From Thermococcus sp. (lineage in GTDB: Archaea > Methanobacteriota_B > Thermococci > Thermococcales > Thermococcaceae), in NCBI RefSeq assembly GCF_027011145.1, contig NZ_JALVAO010000056.1:1-54369 (forward strand): a stretch of 54,369 nt of DNA, given 5' to 3'. The first letter of the stretch is position 1. Each line of letters begins with the position of its first letter. Below are positions 23,937 through 33,066 of the stretch, piece after piece. A program made the position numbers and the translations under genes. The notes under the pieces were generated by a model. That model was not told the origin of the DNA and did no database searches. It saw only the letters and a program-made list of their open reading frames with translations.

Positions 23937-24839
23937 ATGCTCATTAGGTCATTTATCCCAGCCCACATAACGGCGTTCTTCCTTCCAGTCTTCAAAGAAG
24001 ACCCCCTCAAATCCGGCTCTCTTGGTGCTGGAATCAACCTCGACAAGGGAACCAACGTTTTTGTCAGCATCGAAACCGGAACCCTTGAGAGGCACGTTCA
24101 TATAGCTTTCAATGGCGAGCCCGTAAAGAGAGAAAACGCAGTAATCAGCTATTCCGTTGTCGAAAAGCTCGTCCCTGAAGATTTTATCGGCGAGGTTGAG
24201 GTGTGGCAGTATTTTGATTACCCAAACGGCTACGGCTTTGGTAACAGCGCCGGTGGGGCATTGGGAACTGCTTTAGCATTGAGCTACGCCTTCGGTGGGA
24301 CGTGGCTCAAGGCTTCTCAGATAGCGCACGAAGCCGAGGTGAAATACAAAGGTGGCCTCGGTGACGTTGTGGGCCAGCTCGCGGGAGGAATAGAGGTCCG
24401 GGTCAAAGCCGGCGGTCCGGGAATAGGCGTTACCGATAACCTCTTCTTTGAGGATTACAAGGTTCTCGTCGTTCCTCTTGGGAGACTCTCAACCAAGGAA
24501 ATCCTCGATGGAGATGTTGTGAAGGCAATAGAGGCCGAGGGAAGGAAAGCCCTTGAAAGCCTTCTCCGGGAACCGAGAGCGGAGCATATGATGGTTCTTG
24601 CAAGGGAGTTCTCTGAAAGAACGGGTCTGTTAAGCGGTGAACTCCTCGAGCTGGCGAGGGAACTGGACAGGGTCTTAAAACTTCCGAGCTCGATGATAAT
24701 GCTTGGAAAGGGGCTCTTCGCCCTGGTCAAAGAGAAGGAACTCGAAAGTGCCAAAGTCCTCCTGTCGGACCTTGAAGTTCCATACGACGTCGCGGAAATC
24801 CACGAGGGAAAGCCGAAGGTTGGAAGGTGGCTGGGCTAA
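23937..24839 (+). CDS. Pantoate kinase (archaeal coenzyme A pathway)
   Basis: A 300-residue GHMP-fold kinase that phosphorylates pantoate to 4-phosphopantoate, the archaeal replacement for pantothenate kinase chemistry. GYGFGNSAGGALGTALALSYA is the ATP-binding GHMP motif, and GGLGDVVGQLAGGIEVR the C-terminal GHMP segment. The N-terminus (LIRSFIPAHITAFF) matches the characterised Thermococcus kodakarensis enzyme as I remember it. The frame is open to 23874, but ATG at 23937 after GGTGGTTCAG is the evident start. Its TAA overlaps the TAG of the converging MNT gene (CTAA at 24836-24839). Confidence 0.93.
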   Translation: MLIRSFIPAHITAFFLPVFKEDPLKSGSLGAGINLDKGTNVFVSIETGTLERHVHIAFNGEPVKRENAVISYSVVEKLVPEDFIGEVEVWQYFDYPNGYGFGNSAGGALGTALALSYAFGGTWLKASQIAHEAEVKYKGGLGDVVGQLAGGIEVRVKAGGPGIGVTDNLFFEDYKVLVVPLGRLSTKEILDGDVVKAIEAEGRKALESLLREPRAEHMMVLAREFSERTGLLSGELLELARELDRVLKLPSSMIMLGKGLFALVKEKELESAKVLLSDLEVPYDVAEIHEGKPKVGRWLG

Positions 24840-25117
24840 TAGACCCGGATTCCTTCTGATAGAACCGTCCTGTGGAAGGAAGTGTCCTTCCAGCGTTCGA
24901 ATTCCTCTGGTTTTTCTATTATTACGTTGAGGAGGACGCCGTGCTTCATTAGAATTCTGAACACCTCATCAAGGATGTCATCAAGGGACAAATCACCGAT
25001 TATCAAAACATCAACGTCGCTTTCATCAGTGTAGTCCCCACTAACATAGGAACCGAAGAGATAGATCCCTTTAATCCTGTCTCCAAAGTTCCTCTTGAGA
25101 TACTCGATGAATTCCAT
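24836..25117 (-). CDS. MNT-type nucleotidyltransferase (antitoxin of HEPN/MNT pair)
   Basis: A 93-residue minimal nucleotidyltransferase with the GSX10DXD motif (GS YVSGDYTDES DVD), followed by a further acidic region. In HEPN/MNT modules (type VII toxin-antitoxin) this protein AMPylates and silences the HEPN toxin. An in-frame ATG at 25138 exists. The ATG at 25117 is preferred because it overlaps the HEPN stop in TGATG with GGGGAG ahead of it. The two genes are translationally coupled. Confidence 0.88.
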   Translation of the reverse strand: MEFIEYLKRNFGDRIKGIYLFGSYVSGDYTDESDVDVLIIGDLSLDDILDEVFRILMKHGVLLNVIIEKPEEFERWKDTSFHRTVLSEGIRVY

Positions 25118-25512
25118 CACTCCCCTTTTCGCTTCCACTCTACCATCAGCCTCCTTGCTCTTTCAACGAAATCCTCCGCTAGTTCAAGCGCTTCCTCAGC
25201 TTCCTCCCGCTCGGGCCTATACATCACGTTGTAGTCAGCCTTGCTCCTCATCTGAAAGGCCTTGGTAAGGGCCTTCCCGTAGTACTCCTCAACAAGGCCC
25301 TCCTTCACGTAGTGCTTCCCGAACATCGAAACCGTGCCCGCGTGCTTCTTAGGGGAGAGCCCTTTGAGCAGGAGGAGTGCCCTTGCGGCGTGAAACATTG
25401 AATAGTATGCCCTGCTTATTGCATCTCTGTATTTTCCGTGCTCGAAGAGTATGTAAGCTGAGGAGAGTTCTTCCTCTGCCACTTCCATTTCCCTCTCGAT
25501 TTCCTCCAGCAT
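25117..25512 (-). CDS. HEPN-domain protein (toxin of HEPN/MNT pair)
   Basis: A 131-residue all-helical HEPN protein. The RX4-6H ribonuclease motif is present as Arg34-AYYSMF-His41, so the RNase site looks intact. Long amphipathic helices at both ends fit dimer formation. It is first in the pair, with a TTTAAATATT promoter about 25 bases before the ATG. It probably cleaves RNA unless modified by the MNT partner. Other HEPN/MNT pairs are common in Thermococcales; whether this one is active is unknown. Confidence 0.87.
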   Translation of the reverse strand: MLEEIEREMEVAEEELSSAYILFEHGKYRDAISRAYYSMFHAARALLLLKGLSPKKHAGTVSMFGKHYVKEGLVEEYYGKALTKAFQMRSKADYNVMYRPEREEAEEALELAEDFVERARRLMVEWKRKGE

Positions 25513-25596
25513 CGAGTTATTTACGATGTCAGAATATTTAAACGTCTCCCCACTAGGCTTTTATCCCCCATCGCCGTATTTTTCTTGGTGGTGGGA

Positions 25597-27285
25597 GTGA
25601 GTGACATGAGGTATTCCGAGCTGGCCGAACTCTACAGGAGGCTTGAGAAGACCACCCTCAAAACGCTGAAGACCAGGTTTGTCGCAGATTTCCTCAAGAA
25701 AACACCGGACGAGTTGCTTGAGATAGTGCCCTACCTCATTCTCGGAAAGGTCTTTCCTGACTGGGACGAAAGGGAACTCGGCGTTGGGGAGAAACTGCTC
25801 ATAAGGGCCGTTTCCATGGCAACGGGTGTTCCGGAGAAAGAGATAGAGAACTCCATCAAAGACACCGGTGATTTGGGCGAGAGCGTTGCCCTTGCAATCA
25901 AAAAGAAGAGGCAGAAGAGTTTCTTCAGCCAGCCTCTAACGATAAAGCGTGTTTATAACACCTTTGTAAAGATTGCAGAAGCACAGGGAGAGGGGAGTCA
26001 GGAAAGAAAGATGAAGTATCTGGCGAACCTTTTCATGGACGCCCAGCCCGAGGAGGGCAAGTACATAGCGAGAACCGTCCTTGGAACGATGAGAACAGGT
26101 GTTGCCGAGGGCATTCTAAGGGACGCCATAGCGGAGGCCTTCAAAGTCAAACCAGAACTCGTAGAGAGGGCCTACATGCTCACGAGCGACTTCGGTTACG
26201 TGGCGAAAGTTGCAAAGCTCGAAGGAAACGAGGGACTGGCGAAGGTTACGATACAGATAGGAAAACCCATAAGGCCGATGCTGGCCCAAAACGCGGCCAG
26301 CGTAAAGGATGCGCTCATCGAAATGGGGGGTGAGGCGGCCTTCGAGATTAAGTACGACGGGGCGAGGGTTCAAGTTCACCGGGACGGTGACAACGTGATA
26401 ATTTATTCAAGGAGGCTTGAAAACGTTACCCGCTCGATACCGGAGATAGTCGAGGCTGTGAAAGCTTCACTGAAGCCGTCGAGGGTCATAGTTGAAGGGG
26501 AGCTGGTCGCGGTAGGCGAGAACGGTAGACCTAGACCCTTCCAGTACGTCCTGAGAAGGTTCAGAAGGAAGTACAACATCGAGGAGATGATTGAGAAGAT
26601 TCCCCTTGAGCTGAACCTCTTTGACATCCTCTACATTGAAGGCGAGAGCCTCATAGACACGCCCTTCAGGGAGAGAAGAAAGAGGCTTGAAGAGAGCGTC
26701 AACGAAAGCGAGAAAATAAAACTCGCTGAGCAACTCGTGACGAAGAAGGTTGAAGAGGCCGAGAAGTTCTACAAGAGGGCTTTGGAGCTTGGCCACGAGG
26801 GACTGATGGCAAAGAAACTTGATGCAGTTTACGAGCCCGGAAACAGGGGCAAGAAGTGGCTGAAGATTAAGCCGACGATGGAGAACCTTGACCTTGTCAT
26901 CATCGGCGCTGAATGGGGCGAAGGAAGAAGGGCACATCTTCTTGGATCTTTCTTGGTTGCTGTTTATGATCCGCAGAGTGGAGAATTTCTGCCCGTTGGA
27001 AAAGTCGGAAGTGGATTCACAGATGAGGACCTAATAGAGTTCACAAAGATGCTTAAGCCCTTGATAAAGAGGGAAGAGGGCAAGTTCGTTGAGATTGAGC
27101 CCAAGGTGGTTATCGAGGTCACATATCAGGAGATACAGAAGAGCCCCAAATACAAGAGCGGTTTCGCGCTTCGCTTCCCGCGCTTCGTGGCTTTAAGGGA
27201 AGATAAAAGTCCGGAGGAGGCCGATACAATAGACAGAATTGCCCAGCTCTACGAGCTACAGGAAAAGTTCAAGGCGAAGAAGTAA
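25597..27285 (+). CDS. lig: ATP-dependent DNA ligase
   Basis: A 562-residue archaeal DNA ligase I homologue that seals nicks in replication and repair. It has an N-terminal DNA-binding domain (residues 1 to about 215), an adenylation domain with EIKYDGAR and the adenylated Lys252, later motifs GEGLMAKK-like ([16 protein letters not shown]) and KWLKIKP, and a C-terminal OB domain. Length and start match the T. kodakarensis enzyme when GTG 25597 (MSDMRYSEL) is used. The ATG at 25606 with GGGAGTGAG before it is a close alternative. The 3' end overlaps the converging prsW-like gene by 17 bases. Confidence 0.95.
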   Translation: MSDMRYSELAELYRRLEKTTLKTLKTRFVADFLKKTPDELLEIVPYLILGKVFPDWDERELGVGEKLLIRAVSMATGVPEKEIENSIKDTGDLGESVALAIKKKRQKSFFSQPLTIKRVYNTFVKIAEAQGEGSQERKMKYLANLFMDAQPEEGKYIARTVLGTMRTGVAEGILRDAIAEAFKVKPELVERAYMLTSDFGYVAKVAKLEGNEGLAKVTIQIGKPIRPMLAQNAASVKDALIEMGGEAAFEIKYDGARVQVHRDGDNVIIYSRRLENVTRSIPEIVEAVKASLKPSRVIVEGELVAVGENGRPRPFQYVLRRFRRKYNIEEMIEKIPLELNLFDILYIEGESLIDTPFRERRKRLEESVNESEKIKLAEQLVTKKVEEAEKFYKRALELGHEGLMAKKLDAVYEPGNRGKKWLKIKPTMENLDLVIIGAEWGEGRRAHLLGSFLVAVYDPQSGEFLPVGKVGSGFTDEDLIEFTKMLKPLIKREEGKFVEIEPKVVIEVTYQEIQKSPKYKSGFALRFPRFVALREDKSPEEADTIDRIAQLYELQEKFKAKK

Positions 27286-28051
27286 GGTTTTCCCAGCTTT
27301 CCTCTTGGGTTTCTTTCTCGGTTTTATCCCCACTAACTTCTTGAGAGCTTGAATTGAGTGTTCCCACAGTTGCTCTTCTCCGCTCGAGGAGTCTCCTTTC
27401 GTAATCCATAGCGAACCTAAATGCTCCATCAAGGGAGTTGTAGAGGTTAAAGATTGCCCACATCCCACCTAGGGCAACTATGCCAGCGATTCCCCAACCA
27501 AAGTAAAGTAAGAGGACCGGTGCATCGTAGAGGCTGTGGAGAAGGGAAGCCCGAAGGTATCCTTCAAGAAGAGAACCTCTGAGGGCACTTTCAAGGGCTA
27601 CTGCCGTCCATGCAACATGGAACATCAAGATTATTATCCTAAAGAAACCAGCGAGCACGTTACCGCGAGAAATGAGAAATATGAAGTACATGAGTGCCTC
27701 TATAATTCCAAAAAAGAGGGCCACCTTTAGGGTGAGTCTCCACCGCGTCATCGTGTCCTTTTCCCGGCTAAAAAGAAAGGGGAGGAGCTTTGCCCCCTCC
27801 TCTATTGGACCGACGAAGAGCGCTAGAGCTAGAAACATGGCCGAGCTCCCCCAGAGGGGATACATCACGGCAAACTCTAAGAGAAGTGCTGTAATGAAGG
27901 CAACGACACCCCAACCGATTACCGAAAGGTTTGAGAAAGGAAAAACTGTCCTATCCGTCTCGGCCAGCCATGAGAGAGTTTTTGCAAATATCTTAACTCC
28001 GAAGATAATGGCCATGAATGCATAAATCATTACCAAAAGTTCTCCAACCAT
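27269..28051 (-). CDS. PrsW-family intramembrane protease homologue
   Basis: A 260-residue membrane protein with about seven hydrophobic segments and the three PrsW/CAAX-protease-like motifs: EEGAK (Glu84, Glu85, Lys88), FFGIIEAL (Glu118) and HSLYD (His172 to Asp176), with His145 between them. In Bacillus PrsW cleaves an anti-sigma factor; archaea have no such factor, so the substrate is unknown. The C-terminal 45 residues are charged and cytoplasmic. It is divergent from pyrE across a gap with two inverted repeats, and its 3' end overlaps the ligase gene. Confidence 0.82.
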   Translation of the reverse strand: MVGELLVMIYAFMAIIFGVKIFAKTLSWLAETDRTVFPFSNLSVIGWGVVAFITALLLEFAVMYPLWGSSAMFLALALFVGPIEEGAKLLPFLFSREKDTMTRWRLTLKVALFFGIIEALMYFIFLISRGNVLAGFFRIIILMFHVAWTAVALESALRGSLLEGYLRASLLHSLYDAPVLLLYFGWGIAGIVALGGMWAIFNLYNSLDGAFRFAMDYERRLLERRRATVGTLNSSSQEVSGDKTEKETQEESWENLTSSP

Positions 28052-28173
28052 GTTACCACCGACTAACTTTGGCCGATGGTAACTTAAGTCTTTCGGTTTA
28101 ACTAGATTGTGTTAAACTGAAACTCCCACGTCACCTTTTTAAACATGCCCATGAACCTCAGCCGGTGGTGTAG
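28052..28173. promoter_or_regulatory. Divergent prsW/pyrE promoter region with two inverted repeats
   Basis: GTTACCA (28052-28058) and TGGTAAC (28077-28083) form one inverted repeat, beginning directly after the prsW-like start codon. GTTTAAC (28096-28102) and GTTAAAC (28111-28117) form a second with an 8-base spacer, the shape of a dimeric regulator site. CTTTTTAAAC at about 28135-28144 is the pyrE TATA box, about 18 bases downstream of the second repeat, and GGTGGTG precedes the pyrE start. Confidence 0.5.
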
Positions 28174-28722
28174 ATGGACAAGAGAGACGAGCTAATCGAG
28201 GCCTTTTTCAGGGAGAAGGCTATACTCTTCGGCCGCTTCGTGCTGACGTCGGGGAAGGAGAGCGACTACTACATCAACGTCAAGAAGCTCATAACCAACC
28301 CGGGGGTTCTAAAGCTGATTGCAGAGCTGATGAAAGAGAAGGCTGAGGAGCTTGGAGTTGAGTTCGACAGAGTTGCGGGTCCCGAGCTCGGAGCTGTCCC
28401 TATAGCGACGGCGCTTTCCCTCGAAACGGGCAAACCCCTCGTAATCGTCAGGAAGAAGCCCAAAGGCCACGGAACCGGGAGTCAGATTGAAGGTGAGGTA
28501 AGGCCCGGAGACAGGGTTCTCCTCGTCGAGGACGTGACAACGACGGGTGGAAGCGTCCTCCGTTCGGCGAAAGTCCTTGAAAAGGAAGGGGCAAAGGTAT
28601 CGGCTATCCTCGTCGTCGTTGATAGGGAGGAAGGCGCAGGGGAAAACCTGAGGGACTACACCTTTGCACCCCTAGTTACCGTCTCAGAGCTTTTCGCCAG
28701 AAGAGACTCCGTGAATGACTGA
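28174..28722 (+). CDS. pyrE: Orotate phosphoribosyltransferase
   Basis: A 182-residue enzyme joining orotate to PRPP to give OMP in pyrimidine synthesis. [13 protein letters not shown] at residues 115-127 is the PRPP-binding motif, and [10 protein letters not shown] is the flexible catalytic loop. The N-terminal [16 protein letters not shown] contacts orotate. It starts at ATG after GCCGGTGGTG. No other pyrimidine gene is adjacent. Its 3' end overlaps the converging MinD-like gene by 39 bases. Confidence 0.95.
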   Translation: MDKRDELIEAFFREKAILFGRFVLTSGKESDYYINVKKLITNPGVLKLIAELMKEKAEELGVEFDRVAGPELGAVPIATALSLETGKPLVIVRKKPKGHGTGSQIEGEVRPGDRVLLVEDVTTTGGSVLRSAKVLEKEGAKVSAILVVVDREEGAGENLRDYTFAPLVTVSELFARRDSVND

Positions 28723-29511
28723 CAGAAAGACCTCCTTTATCCTCTCCCAGAGGCCCTTCTTTTTTCTCCTCCCGAACACCCACTCGCTCAGAACCCTTCC
28801 CGCTGTGGTTATGTCCTTCGATGCCCTCGCGTGTGGGGAGAAGGCTATGACAGGAATTCCCTCGTTCTGGCTCGCTGGAACCGCCGGGTCGTGGGCGATA
28901 ATCCCAACGACCGGGACGTTGAAGCTCCCTTCGAGGAAGTTCACTATACCTTCAATTGCCGGTTCAGCTTCGCGAACCTTGTTTATGATGACCCCAACCT
29001 TTAGGCCATAAGCCTCGCCAAGAGCCTTCAGTTTCTCGACCTCGTTCTCAACCATCCTGTGGAAGGAATGAATCGGTCCCCTCTCAACCTCGATTATGAT
29101 TAGCTGATACTGAGCAAGCCTGAAGGTCGAGATTGTGTCGAAGGGTATCCCCACCGGGGAGTCTATCAGCGTAACGTCGTATTTGGCCTGGACGTCCATC
29201 ACAATCTTCCTTAGCCTTCTCTGGTCTATGTTGAGAACATCGTAAAGCTTTGAACTCCCGGGAAGAATATCAACGCCGGTCCTTACGTCCCGGTAGAGGG
29301 AATCCTTAAGGCTTGACTCCTCGTTCTTAAGGAGGGTGTGGAGGTTTGTCACGGGGTTGTATATCCCGAAGTGGAAGGCGAGTTTTGGAAGGTAAAGGTC
29401 ACCGTCTATCGCGAGGGTTCTGAGGCCGATTCCAGAGAGGTAAGTCGAGAGATTGGCCGTCATCGTCGTCTTCCCGGCACCACCCCTGCCAGTAATCACT
29501 ATCGACACCAT
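28684..29511 (-). CDS. MinD/ParA-like P-loop ATPase
   Basis: A 275-residue SIMIBI-class ATPase. The deviant Walker A reads GRGGAGKTT, with Arg where most MinD/ParA proteins have the signature Lys. [12 protein letters not shown] is the switch region, and [13 protein letters not shown] corresponds to Walker B. A C-terminal region rich in Arg and Lys with [15 protein letters not shown] could be an amphipathic membrane-targeting helix. Proteins of this group position or load partner complexes; the partner here is unknown. It starts at ATG after GGAGACGAG, 43 bases downstream from the small winged-helix gene's stop on the same strand. Confidence 0.82.
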   Translation of the reverse strand: MVSIVITGRGGAGKTTMTANLSTYLSGIGLRTLAIDGDLYLPKLAFHFGIYNPVTNLHTLLKNEESSLKDSLYRDVRTGVDILPGSSKLYDVLNIDQRRLRKIVMDVQAKYDVTLIDSPVGIPFDTISTFRLAQYQLIIIEVERGPIHSFHRMVENEVEKLKALGEAYGLKVGVIINKVREAEPAIEGIVNFLEGSFNVPVVGIIAHDPAVPASQNEGIPVIAFSPHARASKDITTAGRVLSEWVFGRRKKKGLWERIKEVFLSVIHGVSSGEKL

Positions 29512-29554
29512 AAGCTCGTCTCCGATTTCCGTTGATTAAAGAAAATGATTGAAG

Positions 29555-29770
29555 TCAAATGTAGTCCTCAAGCGTCTTGGCCTTCACCATGATTGAGGCC
29601 TTCTCACGGCCGTAGAAGACCTCAACGAGACCTTCAGACTCCAGCTCCCTAACGGTTTTGAGCAGGGCCGGAGCGGGTGTCTCGAGCTCGGCACTGAGAT
29701 TCTGGAGGGCAACGGCCCTCTTCTTGGTTGCCAAAACCTTATAGACTATATCCTTACGGCGCCCAAACAT
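29555..29770 (-). CDS. Small winged-helix DNA-binding protein
   Basis: A 71-residue protein, MFGRRKDIVYKVLA..., with a helix-turn-helix-like core (AVALQNLSAELETPAPALLKTVRELESEGLVEV) and a beta-wing ending. It is probably a transcriptional regulator or a DNA-binding adaptor. The frame extends to 29842, but a GTTTATTTAG promoter element at about 29803-29812 lies inside that extension, so ATG 29770 is the start. It lies just upstream of the MinD-like gene on the same strand, suggesting a two-gene unit. Confidence 0.72.
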   Translation of the reverse strand: MFGRRKDIVYKVLATKKRAVALQNLSAELETPAPALLKTVRELESEGLVEVFYGREKASIMVKAKTLEDYI

Positions 29771-29879
29771 GAACCCGGCACCGATAATAGTACGCTCTCG
29801 AACTAAATAAACTTTCCGTGGACAGTTTTGGCGAACGTTCAAAGGGCAGGTTTATAAGCACTCACGAGCACCGCCGGCC

Positions 29880-31136
29880 ATGAGGGGAGTTATTGAGAGG
29901 CTAAGCGACGAGGGACTCGGAGTCCTCAGGGATGGAAGGAAAGAAATACTCGTCCCATACACGGCGCCAGGGGACGTTGTTGAAGTCAGGAAATGGAGGA
30001 GAAAGAAAAAAAAGTTGATAGCGACCGATTTTAAAGTCGTTGAGCCCTCTGAGCTTAGGGTTGAGCCTAAATGCCCCCATTTCGGTAGGTGCGGTGGTTG
30101 TCTGCTCCAGCATGTTCCCTATAGGGAACAGCTCCGCTTTAAATCATCAAAACTTTCCAGATATCTCCGCATGAATGTCGAGGTTATGCCCTCTCCAGTA
30201 ATATACGGCCATAGGAACAGGATTGATGCTGTCATTTCGACAAAAGGTGTTGGGTTCAGGCGCTACGGAACGTGGTGGGACGTCGTTGACATAGGGGAAT
30301 GTCCCGTCTTTGGGGAGACCAGCGGAAGGGCTTTGAAAGCCCTGAGAGAGTTTATCGAGGACGAGGGCCTTACGACCTACGACATAAGAAAAAACGAGGG
30401 TTTCCTCAGGTACGTCGTGATTCGCGAGGGGAAGTTCACAGGCGAAGTCATGGTCAATCTCGTAACAAAGGAAGGAAAGTTACCGGAGTCGTTTCCGGAC
30501 TACTTTCCCTTCGCTACTTCCCTCTACTGGAGCGTCAACAGGAGCGAGAGCGACGTTTCCTATGGCGATGTAGAACGCTTCTGGGGGGAGCCTTTCATAA
30601 GGGAAAGACTGGACGACGTTGTTTATCTGATTCACCCGAACAGCTTTTTCCAGACCAACAGCTATCAGGCGGTCAACCTGGTTAGGAAGGTTGCCGAGCT
30701 CGCCAACGGTGAAAGGATTCTTGACCTTTACTCTGGCGTTGGGACGTTTGGGGTTTATTTGGCAAGGAGGGGTTTTATAGTTGAGGGTGTGGAAATCAAC
30801 CCCTTCGCCGTTGAGATGGCCAACCAAAACGCCCGAATAAACGACGTCGAGGCGACCTTCAGGGTTGGAAGCGATAAAGACGTGGAAAGCCTCTCAGACT
30901 ACGACACCGTGATTGTTGACCCGCCCAGAGCGGGCCTTCATCCAAAACTAATTCGGAAAATACTGAGAGACAAACCCGAAAGGCTTATTTACGTCTCCTG
31001 CAACCCCAAAACGCTCGCCGAGAACATATCCCACCTGAAGGATAAGTACAGAATCGAGAGTGCCGTTGGTCTTGATATGTTTCCGCATACGCCACACGTT
31101 GAGGCAGTGGTTGAATTAAAGAGGTTCGAGACCTAA
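29880..31136 (+). CDS. RNA m5U methyltransferase (TrmA/RlmD family)
   Basis: A 418-residue SAM-dependent RNA uracil-5-methyltransferase. An N-terminal TRAM domain covers about residues 1-60. A 4Fe-4S-type cysteine set follows (CPHFGRCGGCLLQH, plus a later Cys). The catalytic domain has DLYSGVGTFGVYLARRG (SAM site), VDPPRAGLHPK and the nucleophile Cys in YVSCNPKTLAEN. Thermococcales have two paralogues, one for U54 of tRNA and one for 23S rRNA; I cannot say which this is. A TTTATAAGC element about 25 bases before the ATG with no ribosome binding site implies a leaderless transcript. Confidence 0.88.
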   Translation: MRGVIERLSDEGLGVLRDGRKEILVPYTAPGDVVEVRKWRRKKKKLIATDFKVVEPSELRVEPKCPHFGRCGGCLLQHVPYREQLRFKSSKLSRYLRMNVEVMPSPVIYGHRNRIDAVISTKGVGFRRYGTWWDVVDIGECPVFGETSGRALKALREFIEDEGLTTYDIRKNEGFLRYVVIREGKFTGEVMVNLVTKEGKLPESFPDYFPFATSLYWSVNRSESDVSYGDVERFWGEPFIRERLDDVVYLIHPNSFFQTNSYQAVNLVRKVAELANGERILDLYSGVGTFGVYLARRGFIVEGVEINPFAVEMANQNARINDVEATFRVGSDKDVESLSDYDTVIVDPPRAGLHPKLIRKILRDKPERLIYVSCNPKTLAENISHLKDKYRIESAVGLDMFPHTPHVEAVVELKRFET

Positions 31137-31197
31137 ACCGAAAAGACCGATACCTTAATAAATGGTGGGTGCGTAATTAGAACTTAGGTGGTGGATT

Positions 31198-31623
31198 ATG
31201 CTTGATGAAAGGGATAGGATTATACTTGACATGCTCACCAAGGACGCTAGAACGCCCTTTACGGAGATAGCCAAAGTCCTCGGTATCAGCGAGACTGCAG
31301 TGAGGAAACGAGTTAAGGCCCTGGAAGAGGCAGGGGTAATAAAGCAGTACACGATAGTCGTTGACCCGGCAAAGCTCGGCTACAACCTCGTGAGCATTAC
31401 CGGAATAGACACCAAACCGGAGAAGATTTTTGAGGTGGCAAGCAAGCTTAAGGAGTTTGACTTCGTGAGGCACGTCTACCTCACGAGCGGTGACCACATG
31501 ATAATGGCCGAGGTCTGGGCAAAGGACGGCGAGGACCTCTCGGACATAATCTCAAACAAAATCGGAAGGATTGACGGCGTCCTCAAGGTATGCCCGGCGA
31601 TTATTCTTGAGAGAATGAAGTGA
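31198..31623 (+). CDS. lrpA: Lrp/AsnC-family regulator, LrpA-like
   Basis: A 141-residue regulator with N-terminal helix-turn-helix ([22 protein letters not shown]) and a C-terminal RAM/ligand domain ([17 protein letters not shown]). Length and sequence closely resemble Pyrococcus furiosus LrpA, which represses its own gene. TTAATAAATG at about 31154-31163 is its likely TATA box, and GGTGGTGG precedes the ATG. The downstream T-rich stretch at 31632-31648 probably terminates the transcript before tRNA-Tyr. Confidence 0.88.
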   Translation: MLDERDRIILDMLTKDARTPFTEIAKVLGISETAVRKRVKALEEAGVIKQYTIVVDPAKLGYNLVSITGIDTKPEKIFEVASKLKEFDFVRHVYLTSGDHMIMAEVWAKDGEDLSDIISNKIGRIDGVLKVCPAIILERMK

Positions 31624-31760
31624 GCCGGAGCTTTTTTACTTCTTCTTGAGGCTCTAAATCGGTTTAGAACACCGTTGCTTCTCTGGAGATAAAACCGTAA
31701 GAGTATGAGCACAGGGGATAATTTCGTTCAAAAGACTTCGAGAAGCGCTCAAAATTCTGG

Positions 31761-31838
31761 TGGTCCCGCGGCCCGGATTTGAACCGGGGACCTGCGGATC
31801 TACAGTCCGCCGCCACTCCCAGGCTAGGCTACCGCGGG
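31761..31838 (-). tRNA. tRNA-Tyr (anticodon GTA), CCA encoded
   Basis: On the minus strand the acceptor stem CCCGCGG pairs with CCGCGGG, followed by A and CCA. The anticodon stem GCGGA/TCCGC encloses CTGTAGA, giving anticodon GTA (31801-31803 on the plus strand). The long D arm and first base pair C1-G72 agree with archaeal tRNA-Tyr. No intron is present. The TTATAAA of the next rightward gene's promoter lies just beyond. Confidence 0.97.
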
Positions 31839-31917
31839 ACCCTACTGGGTGGCCCGAACCATTATCCCCGGGACAGGTTTATAAATTTTTCTCCTTGAAT
31901 ACCTGCGGTGGGAAAGA

Positions 31918-32490
31918 ATGGGCGAGCCTATAACAGTCGCAATATCTCTAGCGAGAAGAATGGCGAGAGTTATGGTAAATGACAAGAGGCTACCCACGGG
32001 CGAGGAAGTCAGGAACCTCCTGAAGGAACTCGGCCTCGAGGAGCTTTATCTAGGTAAGGGACTGGCACTGTTCAGGAGCAGGGACGTGATAGCTCTGCTC
32101 TTCCCCCGGGAAAACATTGTGGTTGACATTATCCCAGCGAGCGGTGAAGTAAGCGATGCCCTTGAGGTCATGGCCTATCACGACAGGAAGCTCAACTCGC
32201 TAATCCTTGAAATCCTCCCGGCGAACGATTTGGAGTATGAGGGGAACATAGGAGTTGAGCCTGTTATAGTTAACCTGGAAACCGGCGAACTGGAGAGCAA
32301 TCCCATTCTCGGGGACTTCGAGGAGGATAAGGACGGTATTTACCTCGTTATCGACGAGGAGACCTTCGAGCGCTGGAAGGAGAGCGGAAACTTGGACACG
32401 TGCCCGATATGTGGAGGCGAACTGATGTGGCGCGGAAAGAGGGCAATCTGCCTCGACTGTGGTTACGGGGTTAAGGTTAAGGGTGATTAA
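31918..32490 (+). CDS. Uncharacterised protein with C-terminal zinc ribbon
   Basis: A 190-residue protein I do not recognise. Residues 1-155 are mixed alpha/beta without a known motif. The C-terminus has CPICGGELMW and CLDCG, four cysteines of a zinc ribbon. Acidic stretches (LGDFEEDKDG; LVIDEETFERW) precede it. A GGTTTATAAATT promoter and GGTGGGAAAGA lie upstream. It is followed after one base by the class II aldolase gene, whose ribosome binding site overlaps its end, so the two are co-translated. The function is unknown. Confidence 0.75.
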   Translation: MGEPITVAISLARRMARVMVNDKRLPTGEEVRNLLKELGLEELYLGKGLALFRSRDVIALLFPRENIVVDIIPASGEVSDALEVMAYHDRKLNSLILEILPANDLEYEGNIGVEPVIVNLETGELESNPILGDFEEDKDGIYLVIDEETFERWKESGNLDTCPICGGELMWRGKRAICLDCGYGVKVKGD

Positions 32491-32491
32491 C

Positions 32492-33049
32492 ATGACCAGG
32501 ATAGCCAAGCGTCAGCTCGTTCGATACTCAAGAAAGGCCCACGAGAGGGGTTTAACGGCCGCATTCGGCGGAAACCTGAGCGTTAGAGTCGGGAACCTCG
32601 TGTTTATCAAGGCAACTGGAGTTGTTATGGACGAGATGACCGAGGAGCAGGTTGCCGTTATAGACCTGAAGGGGAACCAGCTCTCAGGAGTTAAACCCTC
32701 CTCCGAATACAGGCTTCATCTGGCAGTGTATAAAGCGAGGCCCGAGGTAAAAGCGATAGCCCACCTCCATCCACCCTATTCAATTGTTGCATCAGCCCTC
32801 CTTGAAGGCGAACTTCCAATCATAACCCCGGAGGCGGAACTCTACCTCGGCAGAATCCCGATAGCTCCCTTCCGACCCGCGGGAACGGAGGAGCTGGCAG
32901 AAGTTACGGCGGAAGCTTTGAGAAACGCAGATGCCGTTTTGATGGCCAGGCACGGCATAGTAACCATTGGAAAAAGCTTAAGGGAAGCGTTTTACAAGGC
33001 GGAACTCGTCGAGGAGAGTGCAAAACTCTGGTATTTAAGCAGGAAATGA
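32492..33049 (+). CDS. Class II aldolase (fuculose-1-phosphate aldolase-like)
   Basis: A 185-residue zinc-dependent aldolase of the AraD/FucA family. AHLHPPYS supplies His91 and His93, ARHGIV supplies His154 as the third metal ligand, and Glu72 in PSSEYRLH fits the catalytic acid. GGNLSVRVG binds the substrate phosphate. Such enzymes split a ketose 1-phosphate into dihydroxyacetone phosphate and an aldehyde. The frame opens at 32459, but ATG 32492 after GGGTGATTAAC is preferred. It could act after a ketose kinase such as the one in the sugar block, but it lies 14 kb away and may have a housekeeping role. Confidence 0.88.
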   Translation: MTRIAKRQLVRYSRKAHERGLTAAFGGNLSVRVGNLVFIKATGVVMDEMTEEQVAVIDLKGNQLSGVKPSSEYRLHLAVYKARPEVKAIAHLHPPYSIVASALLEGELPIITPEAELYLGRIPIAPFRPAGTEELAEVTAEALRNADAVLMARHGIVTIGKSLREAFYKAELVEESAKLWYLSRK

Positions 33050-33066
33050 GCGGAAAAACTAAAGGC

